In this document: piece by piece, positions 1 through 11,697 of the stretch
How positions within the stretch are numbered: the first letter of the stretch is position 1
How the letters are laid out: every line of letters begins with the position of its first letter
From: Isochrysis galbana
Lineage: Eukaryota > Haptophyta > Isochrysidales > Isochrysidaceae
Assembly (NCBI GenBank): GCA_018136815.1
Contig: CM030931.1
Location: 6,302,273-6,366,272 of the forward strand
DNA length: 64,000 nucleotides
Direction of reading: 5' to 3'
Made by a program: the position numbers and the translations under genes
Notes under the pieces: model-generated
Seen by the model: the letters and a program-made list of their open reading frames with translations, nothing else
Told to the model about the DNA's origin: nothing
Databases searched by the model: none

Positions 1-1110
1 TGGGGGATCGTCTTTCTACCGTCTTCCCTTCGCCTTAGGCCTAAGGAGGCGACGAGTCTGACAAGTGTGTGTGATTGAGCTGCAATGAATGCATATCGAC
101 GCGAAAATGCGCTGAGCACATGGCGTCTATTTGGTGTTGATATGGATGTGGCATGCGTTATTGTTATTGTGTGCATTCGCTTGGAAATTCCTGGTGCTAC
201 CCTTCTACGGCGCCTCTGGACCTTCGGAGATTCGCTCCCGCTCTTCAGTGTGCCTCACGATAATCTTCGTGCGGCATGGAGAGATTGCCGATGTGAGCAT
301 GAGTCATGAGCCTTACTGATGCGCTGAGTCTCTTGGGTTACTCATGGTCGCTCAAGTGTGTTCGCTGCAATCTCCTCGGAGCATATTCATGTCAAAGCAA
401 GGCACAAGGCGGGTCTCGCCTTTGGCTTTGGAGACCGCACCTCGTAGGGGGACATGTTGAACAATTGGTCCCAAGAGGCTAGGACGATGGTCTCTCGCTC
501 AGAAACATCACCACCAGCGAGGCTCGGATCAACTGGAGCAGGCGCTGAGTCACCGCGGATTCTTGGATTTGGAAGCGAGTGGAGGCCTGCGGCCTGCGGT
601 GGTCGGTGGAGGTTGGGAATCAGATGCGGGCTGGGGTTGAACAGACGGGACAGGGATGGGCGTATTGAAAAAAATTGAATATTCTGGCTACAACTGCTAG
701 CTACGGGGGACCCATTGCACGCCACAGTGCTGACTCACGCCATCGCCGATACCCAAAACACTGACGGATCGAGCATACCACTGGCTCGATGTGCGACGAG
801 ACGAGGAGACGGAAGGGGATCGATCGGCGAGAGGCGCGGCGGGAATGGCGGAGAGTGATGGAATGGCGGGCTTGACCACCACCTCCTCAGCAGAGGAAGG
901 CAGGAGGACGGGCTTGGGCGAGGGCGAGCGCGAGGATGGAGCGGAGGAGCGGACATGGCTGGGCGATTGGGAATTGATAGGCGGCTGAGGCTGGGGGGCG
1001 TTGGCTCCTGGGGGGTAGATAACATGTATTTACCTGAATGAAGTGTCCCTTCTTCCTAGTAGTACTAGATACTCCATAACTACTGGTAGTGGTATTCTTT
1101 TAATGTAGTA
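1..1110. other. Region before BUD13, no firm gene
   Basis: No recognisable gene. A short + frame at 131-319 has a hydrophobic stretch and could be the last exon of a gene cut by the window edge, but there is no family match. Around 660-700 an A-run followed by a degraded version of the LINE 3' motif (ATTCTGGCTAC) is seen. At 993-1018 a G-rich string (GGGGGGCGTTGGCTCCTGG) is repeated near 39.21 kb, so this stretch belongs to a dispersed repeat that ends about 140 bp before the BUD13 start. Confidence 0.4.
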
Positions 1111-1158
1111 GTGTGGAGAGGCACCACGCAGAGAGAAGGCTGCGCGCGCGCGCCGGCC

Positions 1159-2987
1159 ATGTCGCTCAGCGCCGAGGAGCACAAAGCGTACCTGCAGCGC
1201 TATCTGAGCAAGCCGGCGAACGAGGAGGAGAAGCCGAAGAAGAGACGGAAGAAGAGTAAGCCCTCCGACCATGTGGGCATGCGCATCATCGACGATGACG
1301 GTGCGCTCGCCCTGCACTTTCCCACCGATGACACGACGCCGCCCACCGCCGTTCTGCCTTCCTCTCTCTCTCTCTCTTTCCAGTTGACTTTGGGTCGATC
1401 AAGTACGGCGAGGCAGAGCTGTTCGACGAGGACAAAGAAGACGCTCCCCAGCTCGCCGACGAGGCGGAGGCCGCGGGACGGACTGCGGCGCAACTGGATT
1501 CTGTGCTGACGACAAGGCAACCGCGCACCTCCTCATGGGTCCCAGTGGACCGCCAAAGTGCCAGGGACACCTGCGGGAGGGACCGATCGCGCGCACGGCA
1601 CGACTCGCCCGATCCGAGCCCGGCACGTCGAGGCGGGGTTCGGGTCAGGCACGATTCCCCTGATCCCAGCCCGCTGCGGCGCGGCGGCCAAGAAAGACAC
1701 ACCGAGTCAGGTCCAAGCCCACCAAAACTTGGTTGGAGCCGGGCCAGGCACGATTCCCCCGATGTGAGCCCACCGCGGCGCGGCGGTAGCCATGCTAGAC
1801 ACGATTCCCCCGATTCAAGCCCGCGTCGCCGCCGCGGCGGCCAAGCTAGGCAAGTTTCCCCCGACATAAGCCCGCCGCGCTGTGTGCAAGATTCCCATGA
1901 TCCAAGCCCGCCGCGGCGGGGAAGTGGGCATGCGAGGTCCAACTCGCCTGACCCAAGCCCGCCGCATCGGAAAGAGGGTGCAATAAGACACAACTATTCG
2001 GATCGAAGCCCCCAACACTGGAGCCGCGGCCAGACTGCGCACACGTCCCCTGATCGCAGCCCCTCTCGGCGAGGCAAGGGAACGCGTGGCTCACCAGATC
2101 AAAGCCCCAACAGTGGGTCGAGGGGTCGGCCGCGGCACGACTCGCCCGATCCAAGCCCACCGCGCAGGAGTGGCGGTCATGTTAGGCACGACTCGCCCGA
2201 TCCGAGCCCTCCACGAAGGGACAGGCGCCGGGTGAGGCATGACTCTCCTGATGCCAGCCCGCCCCGTCGAGGCAGCAGACATGCAAGTAACGAGTCGCCT
2301 GATCAGAGCCCATCCCGCAGAAAAAGTGGTTCTGATGTGCGGCGAGACTTGTCCGAACATAACGGGGCGGGAGGCAGTCGCCGCGGATACGACCAGAAAC
2401 ACTCTCTGCACGCCTCATTCTCTGCACCCGGGCTTCACACCGATGTTGGCCGCGATGTTGCAGAATTAAGGGCCCAGCAATCACAGCAGTTCAGCCACGA
2501 AGACGCATTGGAGTTGGGCGCAGGGGCAGATACCGTTCGGCGGGACAAACACGGGCGGAAGCTAGAGATGCTAAGCGAACTTCAGCGACAGCAAGAATCG
2601 GGTATGAGGACCACGGCTCCAGCACCAGTGTGGGGATCAGGACTGATTCAGCAACGCAATAAGAAAGAGCAGATGGAGCACAATCGGGCATGGGGGGCCA
2701 GACCCTTGGCGCAGTATGAAGACAACGCTGAGCGCGACTTGGCCAAACGGGGAGTGCAGCGGTGGGGCGATCCCATGGCAGGGCGCCTGACAAAGATGTC
2801 TGCTTCTTCGAACAAGCCAAAATACAGTGGCCCGCCCGCGCCGCCGAATCGATTCAACATCATGCCTGGTCACGAGTGGGATGGCGTCGATCGCTCGAAC
2901 GGCTATGAGAAGCAATTCTTCATCGCGCAAGCGACAGCACGAGCCCGAGCAGATCAAGCTCACGCGTGGGCAGTCGAGGACATGTAA
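1159..2987 (+). CDS. BUD13: Pre-mRNA-splicing factor BUD13 (RES complex), two exons
   Basis: BUD13 is a subunit of the nuclear RES (retention and splicing) complex that associates with the activated spliceosome. Exons are 1159-1300 and 1384-2987, split by an 83-nt GT-AG intron with a pyrimidine-rich acceptor. Splicing restores the conserved N-terminus, with a KKRRKKSK basic patch followed by GMRIIDDDVDFG, and gives 581 aa. The middle is a long array of imperfect RHDSPDPSPPRR-type units, the same SR-like repeat seen in animal BUD13. The C-terminus has the diagnostic block YSGPPAPPNRFNI, then PGHEWDGVDRSNGYEK, ending WAVEDM. The ATG at 1159 is chosen because an upstream in-frame ATG at 1111 lies outside the conserved region. 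The C-terminal block rules out a generic SR protein. Confidence 0.95.
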
Positions 2988-3804
2988 GCAATGCTCTCTC
3001 CTTGAGGCACAACCTCCAAACATCTCCTCGTAAGATTTTACGTGGCTTTTGCCCTATCACCTCAACCACAAAGGAGAGTATAGTCCAGAAAAAGAGTAGG
3101 TTTAGAGACGAGAGGCAAGATTGTCATAATGCGGTGAGAACAAGTGGCGCCATGCTGGATCGCACTTAGAGCGGCCCAATTTGAATGCACCGCACTGTGC
3201 ACCAATGATTCGCCACTCCAACACCAAAAACGAAAACCATCTCACATGAGCAATCATGGGTCCGAAACTTCGTAGTGACAGTGCGTGCGCTGAGATGCTA
3301 CTTGTGGTTGAAAACCTTTCGGGAGTGTCATGGTAGGGGGAGTTCGTCCCTCCATACGAGCGAGCCGTTTCTTCCTTTCTCGCCCGTCGGGGTCCTCCGA
3401 AGATCCATTTCGGCGCCCCCCCGCTCTTTCGGTATCCTCTGCGGAGTCGCCACTCCGCAGCCGCGAGGGGGGGATCTCTCATGTTCCTCGATCTGTGTGG
3501 CCCCTAGACTCCCCTTCCTTGTTTCTTACCCGCTCCGCCCCGTTAATTTCCTTGCGTGTTTTCCTTGCGTGTTCCCGTCCTTCCCTCTCTTGATTACCTT
3601 TTCCCGTTCTCCATCTCACACTCTGATGTCCGACGCCAGTGACCCTTCTGTGTGCCTCACCCTCACCCCCAGTGTGCTGAGCCGCCCAGTGCCAGTGCTC
3701 CGCCCGGGCCTTCCCCATCCCCAGCTCATGCCCGTGGCTCGCGCCCGATGTCTCCCCAGCCTCCCTTGTCCCTCCCTGCCTCCCATGATCCCATGATCCT
3801 CAAA

Positions 3805-3850
3805 AAAAACTGAAGATTCTGGGCTAACACCTACTACGGTCCGGGTTGTA
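3805..3850 (-). repeat. LINE 3'-end motif
   Basis: An A-run followed by CTGAAGATTCTGGGCTA and CACCTACTA. Read on the minus strand this is the shared 3' end of the LINE family in this window. Other copies begin near 13195, 21532, 29103 and 53138, and one in the opposite orientation ends at 23645. The recurrence of A-run plus GAAGATTCTGGGCTA makes shared descent clear; the rest of the element is missing here. Confidence 0.65.
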
Positions 3851-4081
3851 ATAATAAAACAACTGAGCGTTAGTACCACTCACTACTCCCACTAGCCCGG
3901 TACTATCACGACACCCCTCAGCGCACTTGCCCGTACGCCTTGACGTGCGTTGTCACTAGGCACATACGCATATGCACGCCTACGAATCTCCCCCCTCGCA
4001 AGCCCCCGGCTCCCATTATAACTCCCCGCACAACAAGCTACAATGAGGGAAAACCCATTGAGGCGGACCGACCTACGTCGG

Positions 4082-4705
4082 GCGACTCTCCGGGAAAAAG
4101 CACCGGGGGGGGGGGGGAGGAACCCCTCGTCCATGAAGCTGGACGACGCTGACTTACAGCTCTCGCCGCGAGCGATCCTCGAGGAATAAAAGACTGCGCC
4201 TCGAGATACCTGCCACCAGGGTTCCCGTTGGCGCCTTGAGCCTCTCCCTCTCCCTCCCTCATATCCCTCCTGTCGCCAGCCGCCCCTCTCCGCCCGTTTG
4301 CTTACGCAAACGGGTCTCGTTTCTCACCACACTCCATTGGGGGGGGTGCAAATCACCTCCAACTCCCTCGCTTCACTCTCTTCCACCTCTCTCCCTGCGG
4401 CCTGCGGCGCGTCGTCGCCATGCCATGCGGCGCGCCACGGCTTGCTGCCTCATGAGGTCCTTTGGGGGCTCCCAGAGGGTCAGCCAGGGCAGCTCAGGGG
4501 GCAGTGGAGGCTGGGGCTCAGCCCCTGGCCCCCCCTGCCTCTCCCACGCTTGCCTCGCTGGCCCTCGGTGCCGCCCAGAGGCCCCTGTCTGCCTGGCGAC
4601 CAGGGATGATGGGGGGGGGAGGGCGGAGGGGGAGTCAGTACGAGAGTAGTCCCAAGCGGGCCTGGGAGTGCGGCTCGCGACCCGCGCCCACTGGGGTCTA
4701 GGTGG
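4082..4705 (+). repeat. GC-rich dispersed repeat, copy 1
   Basis: The same unit occurs inverted at 59030-59645. Shared landmarks in order: GGGAAAAAGCACC with a G-run, CTCGAGATACCTGCCA, an ACGCAAACGGGTCTCGTTTCTC segment followed by CACACTCCATTGG, the GCCCCTGTCTGCCTGGCGAC segment, and GAGTGCGGCTCGCGACCC. Parts also occur at 16.4-17.06 and 53.74-53.88 kb. No protein is encoded, so a non-autonomous element is likely. Confidence 0.7.
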
Positions 4706-4839
4706 TGGTGTTGATTGCCCTGCTCATGCCAAAAGGCAGAGCATGGGGTTGACCGACAGGCCCCCCGGACGGAGGGGAATTGGTGCCTGAGAGGGGGGAC
4801 GCGAGGCGCCCCCCCATGCTGAACTAAGTGTAAACTTGG

Positions 4840-5020
4840 CTGAACGGTCCGGGTTGTACCACCCTACTACCGAGATCGCCCTCATTTCCCTCTCATCAGC
4901 TTCCTCCCCTTCCCCCCTTCGTTCCCTTTACTTCGGTTTCCGGTTTCCGGGGTGCGGCCCAGGTGCGCTACCTTGGGCCCAGTTCAGAGTGCCGGGTTCG
5001 GGCAGGCCTGTTGATGTGGA
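4840..5020. repeat. LINE UTR-like fragment
   Basis: Carries CCCTTTACTTCGGTTTCCGG, then GGTGCGCTACCTTGGGCC and GGTTCGGGCAGGCCT. The same succession recurs at 21.66-21.75 and 30.68-30.76 kb, where it lies next to LINE 3'-terminal sequence. Probably an untranslated part of the LINE family. Confidence 0.55.
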
Positions 5021-5182
5021 TTGGAGTTCTTCGTGTCGCGAGTACGAGTGCGTCCAGCGTTTTGAAGGTCCTGGGTAATGAATCGGTGTTGTTGTTTTCA
5101 CTTGCGCCGGGCGTCTCCCACCGTGCGTACTAGTTTCGTTCAGCCCTGGGTTCCCCTATTACGCGTTCGATTCCCAGCTTGG

Positions 5183-5240
5183 AAGTCGCGTTCCGTCAAA
5201 AGAGGGCCAGGTGATGTTTTGTTTTCACTCAGAATGCTTG
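5183..5240 (-). repeat. Inverted copy of the 22.6/23.3-kb repeat
   Basis: The reverse complement reads TCACCTGGCCCTCTTTTGAC then GGAACGCGACTT, an exact 32-bp match to two direct copies at about 22.65 and 23.29 kb. Those copies bracket an unknown GC3-rich coding segment; here only the repeat remains. Confidence 0.7.
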
Positions 5241-5602
5241 TACACGACTGTGGACATTTGATCGCTCAATTCGACTGATGCCCCACAATTGACGGAACGA
5301 CACCTGGTAGCTGGGTCTAGGCCTTGGCCTTCCCTGCCTCTCCCTCGCTGGTGCTCCTGTGCTCTTGGGTCCCCCACGCTACACCTGTCTGCCTATCCAA
5401 CAGGGGGAAGGAGGGGTTGGAGCAATGAGCTGGCCCTTGTGGGCCAGCGAGCGAGAGACAGACAAGCCTGTGGGGAGAGGAATGGGTCAGGAGGGCATTC
5501 TGCCCCTAGGCCATGTGGCATGCCGGAGGGTGGGTGGTTCCTCCCCCACGCCCCACGGCAGGGGGGGAGTGGAGAGAGGGGGGGGGGTGCTCATGCCCCC
5601 CC

Positions 5603-5765
5603 ATGTGTCAACCAAGTATAAACTTAGTTCGTAGGACAACCACATGAGCAGCCTAACAGCCACGGGCACGGACGGAGTGCCCCCCCGCCAATGTGTCAAC
5701 CAAGGATAATCTTCTTAGGACAACCACAGAAGCAGCATAACAGCCACGGGCACAGACGGACGGGA
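5603..5765 (+). repeat. 88-bp direct duplication
   Basis: Two adjacent imperfect units starting ATGTGTCAACCAAG at 5603 and 5691. The first contains AACCAAGTATAAACTTAGTT, a terminal motif seen also near 17.05 kb and 49.74 kb (degraded), and inverted at 29.24 and 57.13 kb, where it precedes a LINE start codon. Confidence 0.65.
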
Positions 5766-5870
5766 TAGAAAAGAAGTACTTTGAGCACTGAGAGCAACGG
5801 CATCGAACAACTCGCACCGCGATATCAGGATCTACTGGTCGCTATCATTATTGTTCAGCCATGGGAAACT

Positions 5871-8800
5871 CTAGTGCGCCGTTTCCTCCACTCCTCCCGC
5901 AGTGTCATGTGCCGCATTCTTCCTCTCAACATACGCATTGAACGCCTCCTCATCGACAGCCCGGACAACAACATCGCGGCCTTGCACATCCTTGGCTTTG
6001 CGGAAAGTGTACTGTGCGGCAGAGTCACCCGTGAAAGTGGTGGAGGCATAATAGGCGGACAGGTCGGAGACAGACAACTGTCGCGCATGAGCCTCGAACT
6101 CCTCGAGGAAGACCGCAGGCGGCATGGGAGGTTCGGCTCCGTAATGCATTGTGTGCATGTGCGATGCGACAGAATATAGGCGTCGCAGCTCAAAGTCGAG
6201 GAGCTGATTGGTGTCAGCACTGTGTACCATGTACTTCTTGAATTTTTGCTCCATACTGCGTTTGACGGCATACTTTTGCGAATCGATGACGGAGCGCAAG
6301 AGAACGGAAATGGCAAGGTCCACGTCATCATTGCGCACATTGTCACGGAGGTGCATACGTGCCGACGCCTCCGCCATCCGGATGATTGACTCGATGTGGC
6401 GTACGGCGATCGCCAACCCCCCCGACGCCGCCTCACGGCGCAGCTCAGTGTACACCTGGGTGATCTTGCCCTGATCAATGTCTTGTAGAACCGGTCGCGT
6501 GTTCATACGTGCATATCTACAAGATGCAAAGGATGAAGGGAGCTGTCATCACACTGCAAGAAAGCAGGTCATGAAGGTGCAGCATGGCTTGGATCAAGCG
6601 ACATCGAAACTGACGGGGTGCAATCCAGCGCGCTCCAAGGGAAAGGGCGTGATTGCGTACTGGATGTATTTGCGAAGAAGGTTTTGATCGATACCGTCAT
6701 CAGCAGCAGTTGTCAACCTGTCAGAGATGCCAAGCTCCTCGGCGCGTGGATGCATCCGCTTGTGGGAGTTTACGACGAACTCAGCAAGGCGTTCATCCTC
6801 GATCGTATCGATTGTATCCTTGACGACGCAAATGCAGTCGAAGCGCGAGAGGATGGGGTCCGTCAAATCCACATTCTCCGTAAACGAGAGCGAGGGATCG
6901 TACCGTCCCTTGGCAGGGTTGGCAGCAGCAATCACAGCGCATCGAGCCTGCAGCGTTGCTACAATACCGGCCTTGGAGATCGATATCGACTGCTGCTCCA
7001 TAGCCTCGTGAATGGATGTGCGGTCGCTGTCGTTCATCTTGTCGAACTCGTCAATCAAGCATACTCCCTGATCTGCGAGAACCAACGCGCCGCCTTCGAG
7101 CGTCCACTCTCGAGTCACCGGCTCTTTGTGCACCGATGCTGTCAAACCGACAGCTGTGGCGCCTTGGCCTGTGGTGTAGATGGCGCGAGGGGCCGTCTTC
7201 TCGACGTACTTAAGAAACTGTGACTTGGCGGTACCTGGGTCGCCAAGTAGAAGCACATTTATATCACCACGGATACGGTGCTTGTTGTTCACATTCTTGC
7301 TTTGACCGCCGAACATAGAGAGGGCGATTGCCATCTTGATATTATCGTGGCCGTGGATAGATGGAGCGATCGCTCGAAGGATTTTCTGGCGGATCTGCGG
7401 GTCCTTGGCCAGCCGGTGAATTTCGCGGATTTCAGCCTCGCTGATGGCCGAGCGATCAGACTCTTCCTTCTTGACGAGATGATTGGCCTCAATGACGGTG
7501 GAGAAGACGGGGAAGCCCGTCTTGCGGTTCAGGTCCGCATCAAACTGAGTGGAATAGACGCCAGTGACTTCGATCTCCTCGCCAGGGCGAACGGTGTCGA
7601 TCAAGTCCCACGTGAGCACCACCTCTTTGTGGCGCGGCAGGCGTCCCGCGGGCACCGAGCCGGGAGATTCCTGCAGCGTAATCTTTTGATAGTTGCAGTA
7701 GACGGTTTGCTCGGTGTTGAGTACATAAGGCCCCTTATTCTGGCACGACGGGCACTCCATGCCCGCCATTTTGGGCTCCGCTCCAGATACAGAAAATGGC
7801 CCCAGAATGTACCCACACTTTGTGCAATTGTACTTGCAGATCTTGAGCTGGGGGAAGACAGATGAGCGCCGCGTGACGACCCCAGCCACCTTCACCAAGC
7901 AGCCCATGTGGATTTGGCGAAGCTCGCGGATGGAGTCCTGGATTGGCAGATCGTAGATGCGCACATGAATCTTGGGGCGCGTGCGATGGTAAGAAGGGAA
8001 CATAATACATACAACGTCCATGGCCGCAGCGTCGAGAAGCTCGAGCATCTCTTTGGGCACGTCGGCGACCCAGATGGCAAGAACAGGCGCAGCCGTCGAC
8101 AGGTGAAGGTAGCTAACATTAAGAGACTCCTTGTTCTCTGAGCACATCTGCCTCACCCGCACCGCGTACTTGATAGAGTCCGAGCCGTTGGGAGCGTCCG
8201 TGGTGGGATCAAATGTGGTGAGAAAGCGCTTGAAGCGACGCTTGATCTCGTTGCTGATGGCAGGCGTCTGAATCCACTCGGCCAGGGAGCCAGTATACTC
8301 CTCCAGATTAATGCCGCTCTGCAATGCAACACGATCACGGGAAGTTAGTTATGGTTGACATTTTGATGACAGACAAGCTGCATGGTTTTCGGAAGGCGCA
8401 AGGGCCGCTGACTCACATCTTCGTTCTCAAGCACCTCATCCAGGACATTCATGCCCGATTCCACCTCCTCATTCTCCTCGCGCCGCCGACGGCGAGGCCG
8501 CTGTTCGGCTTCTAGGTCGTCTTCCTCATCCAGAAGGGCCGCTGGTATGCGGGAAGTCCGCTCACGCATATCGCGGGCTTCGAGCTCGGCATCCGCAGCT
8601 GCACGCGCGCGAGCGTCCATGGTTCCGTACACGTTGTCATCGAGGCCATCCTCTTCGTATTCATCAAGGGCACCCATCGGACGGTAATCCGCGCCCATGT
8701 CCTCGCCGATGAGCTCTTCTCCCTCATCTTCCTCCTCGATGTCCATTTGCGGGACTGGGCGCTGGCGCGGCTCCTCTGGGACTGGAGATTCCTCGGGGAC

Positions 8801-8911
8801 CGGCGACTCGACAGCGGGATTGGGAGAGCGCTCAGATGACGCAGGGCTAGCATCGCTTGCGGATGAAGCGGCGGGAGAGCCACGAGAAGAACGGCCACGT
8901 TTCGGAGCCAC
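5871..8911 (-). CDS. MCM2: Replicative helicase subunit MCM2, three coding exons
   Basis: MCM2 is one of six subunits of the MCM2-7 helicase that licenses and unwinds replication origins. Coding exons are 8911-8417, 8318-6661 and 6516-5871, joined by 98- and 144-nt GT-AG introns and giving about 932 aa. The acidic, SP-rich N-terminus with GEELIGEDMGADYRPM identifies MCM2 rather than a paralogue. Visible motifs: a four-Cys zinc finger (about C330, C333, C354, C357), Walker A GDPGTAKSQ (about 524), Walker B LIDEFD (about 586), and the arginine-finger SRFD (about 656). The first codon of the open frame is GTG with no upstream in-frame ATG before a stop. Because it follows CCCCCCGACAG, the start codon is probably split by a 5' intron (A|TG); otherwise translation starts at the ATG at 8746. 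Confidence 0.95.
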
Positions 8912-9796
8912 TGTCGGGGGGCAGCGCTGGGCGTCAGAAACACGTGGCGAATAGCGTGTCAGAGCCGAGCAACGTAATTGCGCAGGGCGCTATGGGTGAA
9001 TGTTGCATTCGCATGGGCACGGCACGCTGCTGCATCGCGGCGGGCCACCCACTCCTCCAGCACAGGCATCTGTGTCTTGCTGTGCGCTGCGCAGAGCACG
9101 CCTCCAAGGGGCTGGAGGAGTGAGGGAGGACTGCTGCGAGATCGTGTGAGCACGCGAGCGGGATGATGCGGCCCCCATACGGTGAGGGCGGCGGGCTCTC
9201 GCGGGCTGCCGGCGCTGTGCGGAGGGGTGAGGCAGAGGGGCGTGGCGCACTCCGTGGGCGGGAGGCGGCGAGAGCGCGCGAAGCTTGGGAGCGCTGAGAG
9301 CGAAGGAGGGAGGGAGGGAAAAAAGGCGCCAGACTCCGTTTCGCGCCAGAGGGCTGCCCCCGGCCTTGGCGCGGACTGCGTGGGCGCCCTACTCTAAATT
9401 CGTTCCCGCCCATGAATCCCCTACCGCCCCCCGATCCCCCAAAAGAAAACTCGCCCTTCCCGCTCATCTCTGTCTCTCTCCCTAATACCTCTGCTCTCTC
9501 TCTCTTCTCGTACTCAGCTGCGGCATCGGGCCAGGGTCGGGTGGAGTCCAGGAGCAAAGAGCTTAGTTATAACTTAGAAAAAGCATTCTTGATTCTTCAA
9601 GGTGAAGGTGATTAGTTATTACTACTAGTAGTATTAGTTAGAGCTTAGAGCTTTATGGTGGTGGAGCTGAGTGAGGAGTGAGGGACCCACGGGCCCGCCC
9701 TCTCATTCTTCATTCTTCGCCGAATTCCACATATATTCCACTCCCACTCCTATTTTCTCGAACCCCGGCCATTTACCATTTACATTTTAACTCCTT

Positions 9797-10012
9797 ACTG
9801 CCGCAGCGCCGAAATCGGCGCTTCCCCTCAGTTTCTTCAGTTTTTCTCCTCCTACGCTTGATCCGCGGGCCACCAGCTCATGGCTGATGGCAGGGGGTAT
9901 GCCGAGACGCAATGCGATGGCCTCGCAGCCATATTTATCAATCAACTAGGCATGTTTCTTGCCCAAAACAGGTTGAGAAACCGAAGCGCCGATTTCGGCG
10001 CTTCGCTTTTAT
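9797..10012. repeat. Repeat with paired palindromes (AGCGCCGAAATCGGCGCTT)
   Basis: Two palindromes of the form AGCGCC-GAAATC-GGCGCTT lie about 180 bp apart (near 9802 and 9983). A second copy of the same arrangement lies at 51.36-51.86 kb, with AGCGCCAAAATTGGAGCTT and AGCGCCAGAATTGGCGCTT, also preceded by an AACTCCTT.CTGCCG segment. This is a dispersed element whose two ends carry the palindrome. Confidence 0.55.
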
Positions 10013-10772
10013 GAATAATCAACGTGAAAACGTAAAAGAATGCCGGGAGAGGTGTCTCGGCTTCATATCGCCCCTGCGCCCGCTCGCCGCACCGACGCTG
10101 GGACACGGGGGGGGGGGGGGGTAGGCCCAGGTCAGTTCTTGTTCTTGTACAAATTGTTTTGCAAGTTTGGGGGGCTGCTGGAGTGCGTCACAAGTTTGGG
10201 CCCTCCCTGCCTGCAAGTGGCCGCAAGTTTGGGGGCGCGGTGCCCACTCTCTACGAGTAGAACCCGCCATCTAAGAGTATAATCACCCTATCTCTACAGT
10301 CTATGTGTCTATGTATATGGGATATGGGTATATGGGTACGTTCCACTTTTCCCTTTCCCTTTCCCGCCGACTTTTCCACACACAAAAGCGACCCGCGACC
10401 CACATTTACTACATGAACAGGACGTTTTTTCACGTTAAAAGCGGGTCCTCTCATGACCCGCGACAAAAAAGCGCGAAAAGCCCGACTGAAGCGCGCGCAT
10501 GTCGGGTCAAGGTGAGCCGGTGAGCCATGACCGCCTGCCCCGCCTTCTGCCTGCTGGCTGCTGGCGGGATTGCGTCCGTCTGTGAGCCCGTGAGCCCGTG
10601 AGCCCGTTGGCGCACGTCCGTGAGCCCGTGGGCGCGCGCATGTGAGCCCGTGGGCGCGCCTGCTTTGTAATCATCTTCGTAATAGTACTACTATTTGGAG
10701 CCATTGTTAAGGCATTCCTACAGAAAAAAGAAAAAAGTTAAGACGGTGATGCACGCGCGACAGAGCTCAGGC

Positions 10773-11117
10773 TCAGGCGCGGCTCCCGCTTTCTGAGAGG
10801 AATTCGGCAGGCTTGCGCAACTTTATCATGCCTCTCGACGAGTAGTATGCTGTCGAGACGATTAAAACTAAAAGAAAGGTTAACGGAAAGACGGCAAAGA
10901 TACCGACGCCAAATGCCACAAGCACTGCAATTACGATGACCGCATCGTCTCGACGTCTTTGGTGACCTAGTACCCTGGATTCTGTGGATTGAAAATAAGA
11001 CCAACGGCGCGACCCTTTGGCGGCAAGCCAGGTCGGCCGTGTTGGCCTCTCGACCAATAGTATGCTGCCATGAGGGAGGGGTACGTGGGAATTATTTATG
11101 TCCAAGTTAGGGCTCAA
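10773..11117 (-). CDS. Doubtful small membrane-protein frame
   Basis: An open frame without an ATG at its 5' end (first codon TTG) encodes one long hydrophobic segment (VIVIAVLVAFGVGIFAVF, then LTFLLVLIV) followed by a basic tail. It could be the last exon of a minus-strand gene. Against this, the frame contains an internal near-repeat (CAGCATACTA with TCGTCGAGAGGC or TTGGTCGAGAGGC) and no homology is recognised. Confidence 0.2.
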   Translation of the reverse strand: MSPNLDINNSHVPLPHGSILLVERPTRPTWLAAKGSRRWSYFQSTESRVLGHQRRRDDAVIVIAVLVAFGVGIFAVFPLTFLLVLIVSTAYYSSRGMIKLRKPAEFLSESGSRA

Positions 11118-11359
11118 TAAAAATTATATACATAAATAGACGGGAGGGGTGTAACAAAAAAAGGGAACCTCGAGTTGCACCTTCTCGAGGCGCGCCCGCT
11201 GTTCTGCGCGCGTATCGCGTATCGCGGGCATGGACTGTGTAGTGGCCCCTCGGCGGCTTCGGCTTCCTGGCAGGCTTCCTGGGGGCCATGATTGCCTGAG
11301 GGGGGGAACAGGGGCACGCCCACGAAGCGGGCACGCGCGCGAAGCGGCAGCCTCTAGTA

Positions 11360-11430
11360 GTAGTAGAGCTCTAGAGTAGACTAAGCTCTAGAGTACTCCA
11401 GAGTAGAGTAGAGTAGAGTAGAGTACATGA
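11360..11430. repeat. AGAGT-rich microsatellite
   Basis: Runs of CTCTAGAGTA and about five consecutive GAGTA units ending at TACATGAAG. Simple-sequence DNA with no other feature. Confidence 0.7.
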
Positions 11431-11697
11431 AGAGGTACTCTAGCGAGATTCAATGTGACACGGGGAGAGAAGCGTGCCACAAGCCACGAACCAAGTCACA
11501 CAGCCTCTACTTTTAGTAGGAGTAAGTTCGCGGCGTGACGTCCCATTTGTGAGGCGGTACTCCTAGTGTTCGCCTCTACATATCGCCAATTCCTTCCTTC
11601 TACTCTTGCCTTTCTCTTGAAAAATCATCGTGTAGGAGAATAAATCCTTACACTCTCTTCTCTTTTCCTCGCGGCCTCCCCCCGTCAGAGAGCGGCG

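Larger units (their letters stand above)
2988..5870. other. Intergenic repeat cluster between BUD13 and MCM2
   Basis: BUD13 (+) and MCM2 (-) converge here. I find no gene. The region is a patchwork of dispersed repeats itemised separately (LINE 3' end near 3.81 kb, GC-rich repeat at 4.08-4.70, LINE UTR-like piece at 4.84-5.02, inverted copy of the 22.6-kb repeat at 5.18-5.24, and a 88-bp direct duplication at 5.60-5.77). The pyrimidine-rich stretch 3330-3790 has open frames in several phases but no protein signature. Confidence 0.6.
8912..11697. other. Intergenic region between MCM2 and the oxygenase gene
   Basis: The MCM2 5' end and the oxygenase promoter must lie here. I see no gene with a family signature. 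The stretch contains the paired palindromes at 9.79-10.01 kb, a GTGAGCCCG-type short tandem run at about 10580-10660, a doubtful membrane-protein frame at 10773-11117, and an AGAGT microsatellite near 11400. Confidence 0.5.

Noticed and set aside
5160-5180. tRNA-like T-loop GCGTTCGATTCCC
   Set aside because: No A box, anticodon arm or acceptor stem could be placed around it.
10580-10660. Possible CRISPR-like short repeats (GTGAGCCCG)
   Set aside because: Units are 8-9 bp, irregular, without spacers of constant size, in a eukaryotic genome.
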